Part shown: piece by piece, positions 41,944 through 50,873 of the stretch
How positions within the stretch are numbered: the stretch's first letter is position 1
Layout: each line of letters starts with the position of its first letter
Made by a program: the position numbers and the translations under genes
Notes under the pieces: model-generated
The model's input: only the letters and a program-made list of their open reading frames with translations
The model's database searches: none
Told to the model about the DNA's origin: nothing
Assembly (NCBI RefSeq): GCF_000745965.1
Contig: NZ_KN050789.1
Location: forward strand, 1 to 64,000
Length of the DNA: 64,000 nucleotides
Direction of reading: 5' to 3'
Origin: Edaphobacter aggregans DSM 19364
Lineage (GTDB): Bacteria; Acidobacteriota; Terriglobia; Terriglobales; Acidobacteriaceae

Positions 41944-43881
41944 ATGAAGCTGTTTGGAGCGGTGGCTCTTGGGTGCCTACTTTCGGTACAGGCGGTGTGG
42001 GGAACGGCGGCTCGGGCCGAAGGAGCGTTGAAGATCGACGAGTCCTCGGCGAAGATGGCGGCGTCGATTATGAAGCAATGGCCGCGCGGTGTGGTCGCGA
42101 CGGAGAACCATCCGGGAGAGTGGGGCTATGAGGAGGGCGTGCTACTGGACGGTATGGCCGCTCAGTGGCACGCGACAGCTAATGGCGACGATTTCCGCTA
42201 CATCAAGGAGTCGGTCGACAAATACATCGCGGACGATGGAAGCATCAAGGGCTATAAGACTGAGGCGCACAGCCTGGACGATATTGAGCTGGGGCGCGCC
42301 GTGCTGTTGGTCTATCGTGTGACGCAGCAGCCGAAGTACTACAAGGCGGCGAAGTTTATTCACGAACAGCTGGCGGCGCAGCCGCGTACGGCCAGCGGCG
42401 GGTATTGGCACAAGCAGATCTATCCCAATCAGATGTGGCTCGACGGCGCTTACATGGCCGAGCCGTTTCGGGCGATGTACGCGGTGACGTTTCAGGAGCC
42501 GGGCGAGTTCGACGACATTGCGAAACAGTTTCTGCTGATGTTCGACCAAATGCGCGACCCGAAGACGGGGCTGCTGCACCATGGGTGGGATGAGTCGAAG
42601 CAGATGAAGTGGGCCGATCCGCAGACCGGTCTTTCGCCCGAGGCGTGGGCGCGGGCGCTGGGCTGGTATGAGGTGGCACTGGTGGATGTGCTGGACTGGT
42701 TTCCTGCGGACCATGCGCAGCGCGCGGCGCTGGTGAACGCGCTGAATCGCACGGCGGCGGCGGTGATTGCCTACCAAGACAAGAAGACGGGACTGTGGTG
42801 GCAGGTGATGGACAAGGGATCGCAGAAGGGGAACTTTACGGAAGCTTCGGCGAGCTGCATGTTCGTCTATGCCATCGCCAAGGGTGTGCGCATGGGGTAT
42901 CTGCCGCAGGCCGACGAGGCGAGTGCGCGCAAGGGCTGGGAGGCGATCCAGACGGCGTTTGTGAAGACAGAGGCCGATGGCACGATGCAGCTGGATGGAA
43001 CCGTGAAGGTGGGAGGATTGGGAGGCACGCCGTATCGATCCGGTACCTTTGACTACTACATCAGTGAGACGACGCGGGGGAACGACGCCAAGGGGGTTGG
43101 CGCTTACCTGATGGCGGGCTCGGAGATGGGACAGGCGCCGACGGAGGCGCAAGGGCAGCGCAAGACCGTGATGGTCGATGCTTGGTTCAATTCGCAGACC
43201 CGAAAGAACGCTGCGGGACAGACGGAACTCTTCCACTACAAGTGGGATGACGATGCAAATCCTGGTTTTGCATTCTTTGGCCGGGCGTTCGAGCGTTATG
43301 GCGCGAAGCTCGCAACCTTGAAGACGGCACCCACTGTCGCCGATCTGAAGAAGGCGGAGGTCTACATTATTGCTTCGCCGGATATTCCGGCGAAAAACCC
43401 GGACCCGCACTACATGGATAAGGCCAGCGGCGATGCGATTGAGGCGTGGGTGAAAGCCGGAGGCGTTCTCATCCTGATGGAGAACGACAAGACGAACTCC
43501 GAGTTCGATCACTTCAACACGATGAGCGAGCGGTTCGGGATTCATTTCAATGCGGTGCTTCGCAACACGGTCGATAACAACACCTGGCCCCAGGGGACGG
43601 TGATGATTCCGGCCGGGACGGGAGTCTTTGCCTATCCGCACCAGGCTTATCTGAAGGAGATCTCCACCATCACCGTATCTGGGCCGGCGAAGTCGATCCT
43701 GACCGACAAGGGTGATGTTCTGATGGCTGTGGCGAAGGTTGGAAAGGGAACCGTCTTCGCCGTCGTCGACCCATGGGTCTACAACGAGTACGTCGATCGG
43801 AGAAACAAGCTGCCGCTCGAGTTCGATGGCTACGATGCGGCGATCGATTTGGCGGGCTGGGCGCTGCGTCAGACGAAGTAG
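41944..43881 (+). CDS. GH88/GH105-like unsaturated glucuronyl/rhamnogalacturonyl hydrolase with C-terminal domain
   Basis: 645 aa with a signal peptide (MKLFGAVALGCLLSVQAVWG). Residues about 35-390 form the (alpha/alpha)6 barrel of GH88/GH105: HSLDDIELGRAVLLVYRVT with candidate catalytic Asp residues, YPNQMWLDGAYMAEPFRAMY, LLHHGWDESKQMKWAD, and EAWARALGWYEVALVDVLDW. Residues about 410-645 form an extra domain resembling DUF4350 or a class-I-amidotransferase-like fold (AEVYIIASPDIPAKNPDP, IEAWVKAGGVLILMENDK). The enzyme would release unsaturated uronic acid from pectin or glucuronan fragments, feeding kduI and kduD. GH105 proteins usually have about 370 aa, so the tail is an addition. Confidence 0.88.
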   Translation: MKLFGAVALGCLLSVQAVWGTAARAEGALKIDESSAKMAASIMKQWPRGVVATENHPGEWGYEEGVLLDGMAAQWHATANGDDFRYIKESVDKYIADDGSIKGYKTEAHSLDDIELGRAVLLVYRVTQQPKYYKAAKFIHEQLAAQPRTASGGYWHKQIYPNQMWLDGAYMAEPFRAMYAVTFQEPGEFDDIAKQFLLMFDQMRDPKTGLLHHGWDESKQMKWADPQTGLSPEAWARALGWYEVALVDVLDWFPADHAQRAALVNALNRTAAAVIAYQDKKTGLWWQVMDKGSQKGNFTEASASCMFVYAIAKGVRMGYLPQADEASARKGWEAIQTAFVKTEADGTMQLDGTVKVGGLGGTPYRSGTFDYYISETTRGNDAKGVGAYLMAGSEMGQAPTEAQGQRKTVMVDAWFNSQTRKNAAGQTELFHYKWDDDANPGFAFFGRAFERYGAKLATLKTAPTVADLKKAEVYIIASPDIPAKNPDPHYMDKASGDAIEAWVKAGGVLILMENDKTNSEFDHFNTMSERFGIHFNAVLRNTVDNNTWPQGTVMIPAGTGVFAYPHQAYLKEISTITVSGPAKSILTDKGDVLMAVAKVGKGTVFAVVDPWVYNEYVDRRNKLPLEFDGYDAAIDLAGWALRQTK

Positions 43882-43890
43882 AGCTGGAGT

Positions 43891-44220
43891 CTAAAGGTAC
43901 GACGCCAGGGCCTGGCGGAGCTGGCGGACGAGCGGCTCGATGCGAGGTGCGGTCTCGGGGGCGAAGGTCTTGAAGAGCCGTTCGATCTCGCCTGCGATGG
44001 CTCCTGCCTGCTGATGTCCGAACATGCCGAGGTTGCCGGAGAGCTTGTGCGCGATGGCTTGCGCGTCGGCTCGTGCCGGCTCATTGAGGCTGTTTGTGGA
44101 AGCAGCCTGAGCGGCGCGCTCGAGGATGTTGAGGCGCTCGCGCGTTGCGGGGAGATGCCGCTGCCAGAGTTCGACCAGCAGGGCGTTAATCTCGGCATCT
44201 GCGTTTCGATTCTGACTCAT
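43891..44220 (-). CDS. Hpt (histidine phosphotransfer) domain protein
   Basis: 109 aa from ATG 44220; the frame is open further upstream but homology starts at MSQNRNADAE. The four-helix Hpt signature is AIAHKLSGNLGMFGHQQAGA, with the phospho-accepting His. The protein would shuttle phosphate between receiver domains such as those encoded just upstream. It is the last gene of a minus-strand kinase-receiver-Hpt series, 113 nt after the receiver gene. Confidence 0.85.
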   Translation of the reverse strand: MSQNRNADAEINALLVELWQRHLPATRERLNILERAAQAASTNSLNEPARADAQAIAHKLSGNLGMFGHQQAGAIAGEIERLFKTFAPETAPRIEPLVRQLRQALASYL

Positions 44221-44333
44221 CGGAAGAGTTGAACGCCGGCCGCAGGATCGCTGGGAGCCGGACACCTTCCTTGTGATGGCAATGGCATACAGCTAGTGTA
44301 GCCGCGGACGAAGCAGATGGAACCGTTATCCGA

Positions 44334-44774
44334 TTACTTCGGTGTAGACGTTGTCGCAGAAGCGACCGGCGACGATGCCGAAGGTGGGGTGGTGTTCCAA
44401 TGGAGAGACTCTGTGATCTGTTCCGCGAGCGTGAGGGGATCGAAGGGCTTGAAGAGAATGGCCGCGACGCCAAGATCGGCGAAGCGCCGCTTGTCGACAC
44501 CCTGAACCTTGGCTGTGAGCAAAAGGACGGGGATGTGGGCGATGGAGGGAATCTGCCGCATCTCGCGGAAGGTCGTTGGTCCGTCAACGCCCGGCATCAT
44601 GACATCCATCAGGATGGCGTCAGGCTGTTCGGCGATCGCCGTCTCGATACCCTGGGCCCCTGAGTTTGCCGTCAGGACCTGCCATCCGGCCGTTGCTTCC
44701 AGAGACAGGGCCGCTACCTCGCGGATGTCATCCTCGTCATCAATGATCAGAATTCGACGCATGGGCGTACCCAT
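44334..44774 (-). CDS. Single-domain response regulator
   Basis: 146 aa. One CheY-like receiver: acidic pair in ILIIDDEDDIREVAAL, phospho-acceptor Asp in AILMDVMMPGVDGPTT, Thr/Ala switch in VLLLTAKVQG and the conserved Lys in AAILFKPFDPLTL. No output domain; the C-terminal 20 residues are Ser/Thr/Pro-rich. It lies 104 nt downstream of the hybrid kinase gene. Confidence 0.92.
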   Translation of the reverse strand: MGTPMRRILIIDDEDDIREVAALSLEATAGWQVLTANSGAQGIETAIAEQPDAILMDVMMPGVDGPTTFREMRQIPSIAHIPVLLLTAKVQGVDKRRFADLGVAAILFKPFDPLTLAEQITESLHWNTTPPSASSPVASATTSTPK

Positions 44775-44878
44775 CTTCTCATGTCAGGGAAGATTTGACA
44801 TTTTTTTTAGAAGTTAATTCCAGTGCACCTGTGGGAAAACGGGCCTGTCGTTTTTGAGAGGGAAGCAAGCTGACGATC

Positions 44879-46582
44879 TCAAGCCGCCGGGCCGGTAGTG
44901 GCAAGGTCGGCAAACTTCGATCGAATGCGCTGGACCATAGACAGGACCAGCTCTTCGACCTCATGGGGCTGTACCTTGGCCTTGGTCAGGAACTCGGTCG
45001 GTCCGAGGCGAAGGCGGGACATCTCGGCGTCGGAGACCTCGCGGCCGGAGTAGACCACCAGGGGAAGCGTCCGCAAAGGCGGCTGCTGACGAAGCCACTC
45101 GACGAAGGAGAATCCGTCTCCGTCGGGCAGCGTGAGATCGAGGATCAGGAGGTCGGGCCGGCGGTTGATGCACTGGCGGATCGCCTCCTGCCGGGTTGCG
45201 GCGCGGTCGATGTGAACGGCCGCATCCTGAAAGCTGGCCACAAGAACGCTGGCGAGATCTTCGTCGTCCTCGACCAGCAGGACGTAGGCAGGGCCGTCGC
45301 CCTGGTGCAGCACACGTCCAAGCTCCGCGAAGAGGAGGTTCTCATTGAATGGCTTCTGAACCCAGCCCTGGGCATCGCCTGTGAGCTGGGGGCGGAGCGT
45401 CGAAGAGAGGACGCTGAGTACGACGACCGGGATGTTGGCTGTCACGGGGTTGTTGCGAAGGCGCTGTAGCGTCTCCCACCCGCTGAGGCCGGGCATGTAG
45501 AGGTCGAGCAGGATGGCCTCGACCTGGTGCTCGGCAGCAAGAACGAGGGCCTGATCGCCGGAACTGGCCTCGATGACGGTGTAACCCTGGCGGGTGAGGT
45601 GCTCGGAGACGATGGTGCGGATGCCGGCGTCGTCGTCGCAGACGAGGATGGCGCCCTCGCCGCGCGGCGGCAGGGAGGCGGGAAGGGAGAGGTCGGTCGA
45701 ACGTGTCGTGCGCGGAAGCATGACGTAGAGCGTGGTTCCCTTGACCAGATTGCGCTGCGCCCAGATGGAGCCGCTGTGCTGCTGCACGATGCTGCGGCAG
45801 ATGGCAAGGCCAAGGCCGGTGCCGCCGCGCTGGCGAGCGTCCGATGGCTCGACCTGCTGGAAGCGATCGAAGACCGAGTCGAGCTTATCGGCCGGGATGC
45901 CGCGTCCCTCATCGACGACCTTCAGGAGGATGGAGTCGGCCGTGGCGTCGGTGTAGACCCGCACTGTCGACGCCTGAGGGGAGAACTTGATCGCGTTCGA
46001 GAGCAGGTTCGTCAGGACCTGGAGAATGCGATCCGAGTCGCCGTCGAAGAAGAGGGCTTCGGGCGAGGCAGCCTGGGCCACGGTGAAGGGAACGAGCTCC
46101 AGATGAACCGTGTGGGCGTCGGCCATCGGCGTCATCGTTTCAATGGCCTGCTGGCAGAGATCGCGCAGAGAGCAGCGGCGGATCTGCAGGGGAGCGCGTC
46201 CGGATTCCATGCGCTCGAGATCGAGGATGTCGTTAATGAGGCGTATCAGACGGTCGGTGTTCGTGGTCGCAATCCGCAGAAGGTTCAGAGCCTTGGCGTC
46301 CACATCGCCGATGGTTCCGGAGGAGAGCAGGCCGAGTGCGCCGCGGATGCTGGTCAGTGGGGTGCGAAGCTCGTGCGAGACGGTCGAGATGAACTCGTCT
46401 TTGAGCGTGTCGAGCTGAGAGCGCTCGGAGAGCTGAATCTTGTCCTGATGCTGCTGTTCCCGGGCAATGGTGAGCTGATTCGCCAGTTCGCGCATGGTGC
46501 GCTGGGCTCTCAAAAAGGCGAAGAGCAGAATCCCGCAGGTGGTGAGCAGTGAGAGAAAGCCGAGAATCGGTAGCATGTGCAT
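44879..46582 (-). CDS. Hybrid sensor histidine kinase with two receiver domains
   Basis: 567 aa. One N-terminal membrane helix (LPILGFLSLLTTCGILLFAF) and a short coiled segment lead to HisKA with His70 (FISTVSHELRTPLTSI), then HATPase_c with the N box (LTNLLSNAIKFSP), G1 (VVDEGRGIPADKL) and G2 (RGGTGLGLAICRSIV). Two receivers follow, with Asp near residue 356 (LLDLYMPGLSG) and near 480 (LILDLTLPDGDG). There is no periplasmic sensing domain, so any signal must come through the membrane helix or partners. Confidence 0.94.
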   Translation of the reverse strand: MHMLPILGFLSLLTTCGILLFAFLRAQRTMRELANQLTIAREQQHQDKIQLSERSQLDTLKDEFISTVSHELRTPLTSIRGALGLLSSGTIGDVDAKALNLLRIATTNTDRLIRLINDILDLERMESGRAPLQIRRCSLRDLCQQAIETMTPMADAHTVHLELVPFTVAQAASPEALFFDGDSDRILQVLTNLLSNAIKFSPQASTVRVYTDATADSILLKVVDEGRGIPADKLDSVFDRFQQVEPSDARQRGGTGLGLAICRSIVQQHSGSIWAQRNLVKGTTLYVMLPRTTRSTDLSLPASLPPRGEGAILVCDDDAGIRTIVSEHLTRQGYTVIEASSGDQALVLAAEHQVEAILLDLYMPGLSGWETLQRLRNNPVTANIPVVVLSVLSSTLRPQLTGDAQGWVQKPFNENLLFAELGRVLHQGDGPAYVLLVEDDEDLASVLVASFQDAAVHIDRAATRQEAIRQCINRRPDLLILDLTLPDGDGFSFVEWLRQQPPLRTLPLVVYSGREVSDAEMSRLRLGPTEFLTKAKVQPHEVEELVLSMVQRIRSKFADLATTGPAA

Positions 46583-46890
46583 GCAGGACTGGAACCTTAA
46601 GTAACCTTGGGCAGAGTAGCGTGATCCGGAGCAGCGGGCTCCATCGTAACCGACCGTGCTGCAATGTTTATGATGCGGCGATTGATCCGGGTACTGCTCT
46701 GGGAGTAATCCAAAATAGCAAAGACTTCATGGAATGGTTGATTCTTAACGCATGTTACTGATACAGCGGAGTTAATACGGAATGCAGTGTGCACGCTGAG
46801 GATGACAGAAAAATCGATCCTGCGGGAATAACACCTCAGTGGGTTATCACACAAGTCAACAGCAGGCAAGGAGATCGCTCACGGGATAAG
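46583..46890. other. Intergenic DNA without recognisable gene
   Basis: The 366-nt gap between the kinase gene and the deoxyhypusine-synthase-like gene has short frames only, without a ribosome binding site or family. The part 46,660-46,850 is distinctly more AT-rich than its surroundings and probably carries the kinase promoter. The left end of the next transcript's terminator follows. Confidence 0.5.
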
Positions 46891-46892
46891 CG

Positions 46893-46920
46893 AAAGGGCC
46901 GCCCCGTAGGACGGCCCTAT
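46893..46920 (-). terminator. Rho-independent terminator of the DHS-like gene
   Basis: On the minus strand AGGGCCGTCC and GGGGCGGCCCT form a stem of about 10 bp (one G-U pair) with a TAC loop, followed by TTTC. It lies about 30 nt after the stop codon at 46949. Confidence 0.75.
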
Positions 46921-46948
46921 TCGAGGGCTAGCAGATGACGAAAGGACC

Positions 46949-48016
46949 TCAGGCGGTTACTGTCACCTGGTCGAGGATGCTGGACCACTTCTTTCCGGTG
47001 CGCGCGGTCTGGGCGTTCTTGTGGAAGGCATAGCCGGCGATGAGGGGGAAGGCCAGCGTGGCCTCGGAGTAGACCATCTGCTCGTAGGTGGTGTCGACCT
47101 TACCCCAGCTGGAGGCCTCTTTGAGGGTGGAACCGGACAACGCTCCGTCGCGGGCGTCGGCCACCGTGATCTGGATGGCGTACTTGTGCATGGAGGCGTC
47201 GATGCCGAGGATGTCAGCGGCGACGACGATGTCCTGGGCGAAGTTCTTCGGCACGCCTCCGCCGATCATCAGCAGCCCCGTGGTCGGATTGGCGATCTTC
47301 AGCTGAGTCAACTCGTAGAAGTCCTTGGCCGAGTCGATGGAGACGGAGGACTTGCCCTGACGCTCGTGCTGGTGGGCGACCAGGCCGAAGCCGGCGGAGC
47401 AGTCCGAGAAGGCCGGGCAGAAGATCGGCACGTTCTTCTCGTAGGCGGCGAGAACGATGGAGTCCTTGCCGCCGGCGGCGGGGGTCTTGCCGTTCTTTAC
47501 CAGGTAGGCGCCCATCTCGCGGATGAACTCGCGCGAGCTATAGGGGCGGGGTTCGAGGGAGTTGGTGATCTGGTGGGTCGTCTCGTCGCAGATGCGAAGC
47601 TCTTCCTCGTCGATGAAGGTGTCGTAGATGCGATCGATCATCAGCTCGCGAAGCGTGTTGTCCTCGTGGCCGTACTTGTACTCGTCGCTGGCGATGTAGT
47701 GGCTGAAGCCGAGGGCTTCAAAGAAGTCCTGGTCGACGATGTTGGCGCCGGTGGAGACGATGGCGTCCACCATGTTGTTGCGGACCAGGTCGACGATGAC
47801 CTTCTGGAGGCCGGCCGAGATGAGCGAGCCGGCGAGGCACAGGATGACGCCGCAGTCCGTGTCGCGGAGCATCATCTCGTAGATCGAGGCTGCGCGTGCG
47901 GTATCGCGCGAGCTGAAGGCCATCGACTGCATGGCATCGACCAGAGCCACGACGTTGTGCTGCTTGATGTCGATGTGCTGGATGGGGTGGGTGAGGAGTT
48001 CTTTTTTTGTAGGCAT
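46949..48016 (-). CDS. Deoxyhypusine synthase family protein
   Basis: 355 aa. The NAD/spermidine-binding fold of DHS is clear: VILCLAGSLISAGLQKVIVD, VDAIVSTGANIVDQDFFEAL, VPIFCPAFSDCSAGFGL, LLMIGGGVPKNFAQD, and EASSWGKVDTTYEQ, where Lys306 matches the lysine that forms the enzyme-aminobutyl intermediate. Bacteria lack eIF5A, so the enzyme is more likely to transfer aminobutyl groups to a polyamine or guanidine acceptor, as reported for bacterial DHS-like homospermidine-type synthases. Which product is made here is not known. Confidence 0.93.
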   Translation of the reverse strand: MPTKKELLTHPIQHIDIKQHNVVALVDAMQSMAFSSRDTARAASIYEMMLRDTDCGVILCLAGSLISAGLQKVIVDLVRNNMVDAIVSTGANIVDQDFFEALGFSHYIASDEYKYGHEDNTLRELMIDRIYDTFIDEEELRICDETTHQITNSLEPRPYSSREFIREMGAYLVKNGKTPAAGGKDSIVLAAYEKNVPIFCPAFSDCSAGFGLVAHQHERQGKSSVSIDSAKDFYELTQLKIANPTTGLLMIGGGVPKNFAQDIVVAADILGIDASMHKYAIQITVADARDGALSGSTLKEASSWGKVDTTYEQMVYSEATLAFPLIAGYAFHKNAQTARTGKKWSSILDQVTVTA

Positions 48017-48089
48017 ATCTTATATAGGATACCAAGCGTTTGAGCAGGTCTGACGTGGGTTTTGCGTGAATTTTGATGAGAAGCTCGGG

Positions 48090-49376
48090 TCAGCGCGGAG
48101 TATGGATCTTTGAGGCAGATCCCGTGCATTTTGCGACGATGAGGGTGATGTCGTCGTGCTGCTCGGCTGAGCTAAATCTTTGTATCCGTTCTACAACCGA
48201 GGCAAGAATCTGCTGGGTCGGCAAGGTTGCGCTTTGCTCGAGGATTTCGAGGAGCCGTCGCTCGCCGAACTCCTCTCCCGATTCGTCGAAGGATTCAGTT
48301 ACGCCATCAGTGTAGAGCGCCAGCATATCGCCGCCTGAGAGCTGGCACTCAACGATGGGTGAGTCCCAGTCCTCGAACAGCCCGAGAACGGTACCGGTCG
48401 AATGAAGCCATTCGACGGTGCCATTGTGTCGCAGCAGGATCGCCGACAGATGCCCGCAGTTTGCATAGCGCAGGCGCTGTGCCGTGTCATCGTAGTCGGC
48501 AAAGAAGACGGTGGCGTAGGCGCTTTCGATTGTGTTCGCGTAGAAGAGGCGGTTCACGGACTGCAGGAAGATTTGTGGCTGCTCGCGGGCGAGGGCGAAC
48601 TGGCTGCGCAGGTTGGCTTGCAGGTTCGCCATCAGGAGCGCCGCTGCGATTCCTTTCCCGGAGATGTCGCCGATCAGCAGTCCAAGCCGCTCGTTCCCCA
48701 GGGTAAGGAAGTCGTAGTAATCGCCGCCGACGTGCCGGGCCTGGATGCAGATACCGGCATACTCGAGCGTCTTCAGTTGAGGGAGCGTCTGAGGGAAGAG
48801 TCTTGCCTGCACTTGCTTGGCGATCTCCAACTCCTGGGCCTGGCGCCGCTCCAACTCCAGCTTTTCGGCGGCTTCGCGCCGCTGCATTTCGAGCTCCCGG
48901 CTCATCTGGTCTGAGCCGACCAGCTCGAAGGAGTTGCCGTCCACGTCATAGAAGCCGGCCGTCGTTCCGCCCCACAAGGATTTCTGCGGCGGATGGTGAA
49001 AGCGCACTCCACGGCCGCGCCACAACTCGTAAGTCGTATTGATGTCCTCTGCGATGAATGCGATCTGTGTTGGTCTGCCGATGAGCCTGTAGTTCGCTGT
49101 TCCCGGTTTCGGTGCAACCAGCGCAAGGATGGTGCTGCCATCGGGAGGGGCAACCGCTACCCAGCGTTCGTAGAGGTCAAGTGCGGCGTCTGCAACAACA
49201 CTGAAGCCTAGTTGTCCAACGTAGAATTCCAGGCTCCGGTCCTGGTTGCGAACGAAGACGGTTGCTTTGAAGATACGTAGATAGGGGCACTCCTGACAGC
49301 CGCGCGACGAGCTAGAGGCAACGACGCTGCGGATGGAAGGGCGTTCTTCTTGCGACTCTGCTGGTTTTGGAATCAA
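48090..49376 (-). CDS. VOC-domain / SpoIIE-type serine phosphatase fusion
   Basis: 428 aa from TTG 49376, preferred because AGGAG lies 6 nt before it; TTG 49433 is also open. Residues about 35-155 form a glyoxalase/bleomycin-resistance (VOC) domain: IFKATVFVRNQDRSLEFYVG, TQIAFIAEDINTTYELW, GTTAGFYDVDGNSFELVG. A charged coiled coil (about 160-190) leads to a PP2C/SpoIIE phosphatase with HVGGDYYDFLTLG, GDISGKGIAAALLMANLQ and LALYTDGVTES, carrying the metal-binding aspartates. RsbU-type phosphatases release sigma factors through anti-anti-sigma proteins; the VOC domain probably senses a small ligand. Confidence 0.92.
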   Translation of the reverse strand: MIPKPAESQEERPSIRSVVASSSSRGCQECPYLRIFKATVFVRNQDRSLEFYVGQLGFSVVADAALDLYERWVAVAPPDGSTILALVAPKPGTANYRLIGRPTQIAFIAEDINTTYELWRGRGVRFHHPPQKSLWGGTTAGFYDVDGNSFELVGSDQMSRELEMQRREAAEKLELERRQAQELEIAKQVQARLFPQTLPQLKTLEYAGICIQARHVGGDYYDFLTLGNERLGLLIGDISGKGIAAALLMANLQANLRSQFALAREQPQIFLQSVNRLFYANTIESAYATVFFADYDDTAQRLRYANCGHLSAILLRHNGTVEWLHSTGTVLGLFEDWDSPIVECQLSGGDMLALYTDGVTESFDESGEEFGERRLLEILEQSATLPTQQILASVVERIQRFSSAEQHDDITLIVAKCTGSASKIHTPR

Positions 49377-49516
49377 GGCGATCTCCTGTGTCTGTGGCTC
49401 CAGACATTCATCCGCCCTATTTATCCGCCCCAATCATACTGCGGACCGAAGAGTTCGAGAGACCACATCTGTTTGAGAGGGTTGCGCGGTCCGAGGCCAG
49501 GGGCGAGACTTGTTGC

Positions 49517-50821
49517 ATGAACGTCAACCTGGCCGAGCGGGCTCACAACCACAACTGGAAGCTCGATCCTATCGTGCGATCATTACTCGACACGGACTTT
49601 TACAAGCTGCTGATGCTGCAGTTCATCTGGAGGAACTTTGCCGACGTGCATGTCACGTCGGAGACGACCAACCGCACGGCGCAGGTGCGGTTGGCCGAGC
49701 ATATTCCGGCCGCGGCGCTCGTCGAGCAGATGGAGCATGTGCGGCAGCTGCGCTTTCGCAAGAGCGAGCTGATCTGGCTAGCGGGCAACACCTTCTATGG
49801 CACGCGCAGCATCTTCGAGCCGGCGTTCCTGGATTGGCTCGAGCACGGCTTCCGGCTATCGGATTATGAGGTCGTCGAGCACGACGGCCAGCTTGTCATG
49901 TGCTTCTCCGGCCTCTGGACGGAGGTCACGATGTGGGAGATTTACGGCCTGGCGCTGATGAGCGAGATGAAGACACGCGCTGCGCTGGGGCGCTTGAGCG
50001 AACTGGAGCTCGACGTGCTCTATGCCCGCGCCAAGACAAGGCTCTGGGACAAGATCGAGAAGCTTCGCCGGGTTCCTGGAGTACGAATCTCAGAGTTCGG
50101 CACACGCCGCAGGCACAGCTTCTTGTGGCAGGAGTACGTCGTCCAGGCTATGCGTGCGGGGCTAGGGGAGAGCATGTCCGGCACGTCGAACACTTACCTC
50201 GCCTACAAGCACGACCTCGAGGCCATGGGAACGAACGCGCACGAGCTTCCTATGGCGCTGGCTGCGCTTGCCAACAGCGACGAGGAACTCCACGCCTCGC
50301 AGTACCGCGTGCTGGAGCTGTGGCAGAAGAGCTACGGGGGCGAGCTGCTGGTTATGCTGCCGGATACCTTCGGCACGACGCAGTTCCTGCAGGGCGCTCC
50401 GGACTGGGTCGCCGACTGGACCGGACAGCGCTGCGACTCGAAGGACCCGTTCGTCACCGGCGACGAGTACATCGCCTGGCTGATGAGCAGAGGTCGCGAC
50501 GCGCGCAGGAAGCGCCTGATCGCGTCTGACGGCCTCGATGTAGACGAGATTATTGCGCTGCACGAGTACTTCAGCGGCCGCATCCGCTTCAGTGCTGGAT
50601 GGGGAACGCTTCTGACCAACGACTTTCGCGAGTGCCATCCGCGCGGCGAGCACGACTTCGACCCGATCAGCCTGGTCTGCAAGGTGATGACGGTGGAGGG
50701 AAGGCCAGCGGTGAAGCTGAGTGACAACGCGCATAAGGCAACCGGACCGGAGAAAGAAATTGAGCGCTACCGACGCGTCTTCGGCAGCGTTGCGGTGGAG
50801 GGTGCGGCTGTCGTCGTGTGA
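49517..50821 (+). CDS. pncB: Nicotinate phosphoribosyltransferase
   Basis: 434 aa from ATG 49517; the upstream open frame lacks homology. The enzyme joins nicotinate and PRPP with ATP to give nicotinate mononucleotide in NAD salvage. Typical PncB signatures: SLLDTDFYKLLMLQFIWRN, GNTFYGTRSIFEPAFLDWL, ISEFGTRRRHSFLWQEYV and GTSNTYLAYKHDLEAMGTN. The PRPP-binding and phosphorylated-His region appears intact. It is divergent from the VOC-phosphatase gene. Confidence 0.94.
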   Translation: MNVNLAERAHNHNWKLDPIVRSLLDTDFYKLLMLQFIWRNFADVHVTSETTNRTAQVRLAEHIPAAALVEQMEHVRQLRFRKSELIWLAGNTFYGTRSIFEPAFLDWLEHGFRLSDYEVVEHDGQLVMCFSGLWTEVTMWEIYGLALMSEMKTRAALGRLSELELDVLYARAKTRLWDKIEKLRRVPGVRISEFGTRRRHSFLWQEYVVQAMRAGLGESMSGTSNTYLAYKHDLEAMGTNAHELPMALAALANSDEELHASQYRVLELWQKSYGGELLVMLPDTFGTTQFLQGAPDWVADWTGQRCDSKDPFVTGDEYIAWLMSRGRDARRKRLIASDGLDVDEIIALHEYFSGRIRFSAGWGTLLTNDFRECHPRGEHDFDPISLVCKVMTVEGRPAVKLSDNAHKATGPEKEIERYRRVFGSVAVEGAAVVV

Positions 50822-50873
50822 TTTGAGGCGTGCCCTTCATGGCGCAGAAATGCGCCACGGCTATACTGCGGCT

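Noticed and set aside
42142..43641. 499-codon frame antisense to the GH105-like gene
   Set aside because: Arg/His/Leu-rich shadow of a well-supported gene; no family features.
46597..46869. 90-codon minus-strand frame between kinase and DHS-like gene
   Set aside because: AT-rich intergenic DNA, no ribosome binding site, no family.
46949..48016. True hypusine pathway
   Set aside because: No eIF5A-like or deoxyhypusine hydroxylase gene is visible, and bacteria generally lack them.
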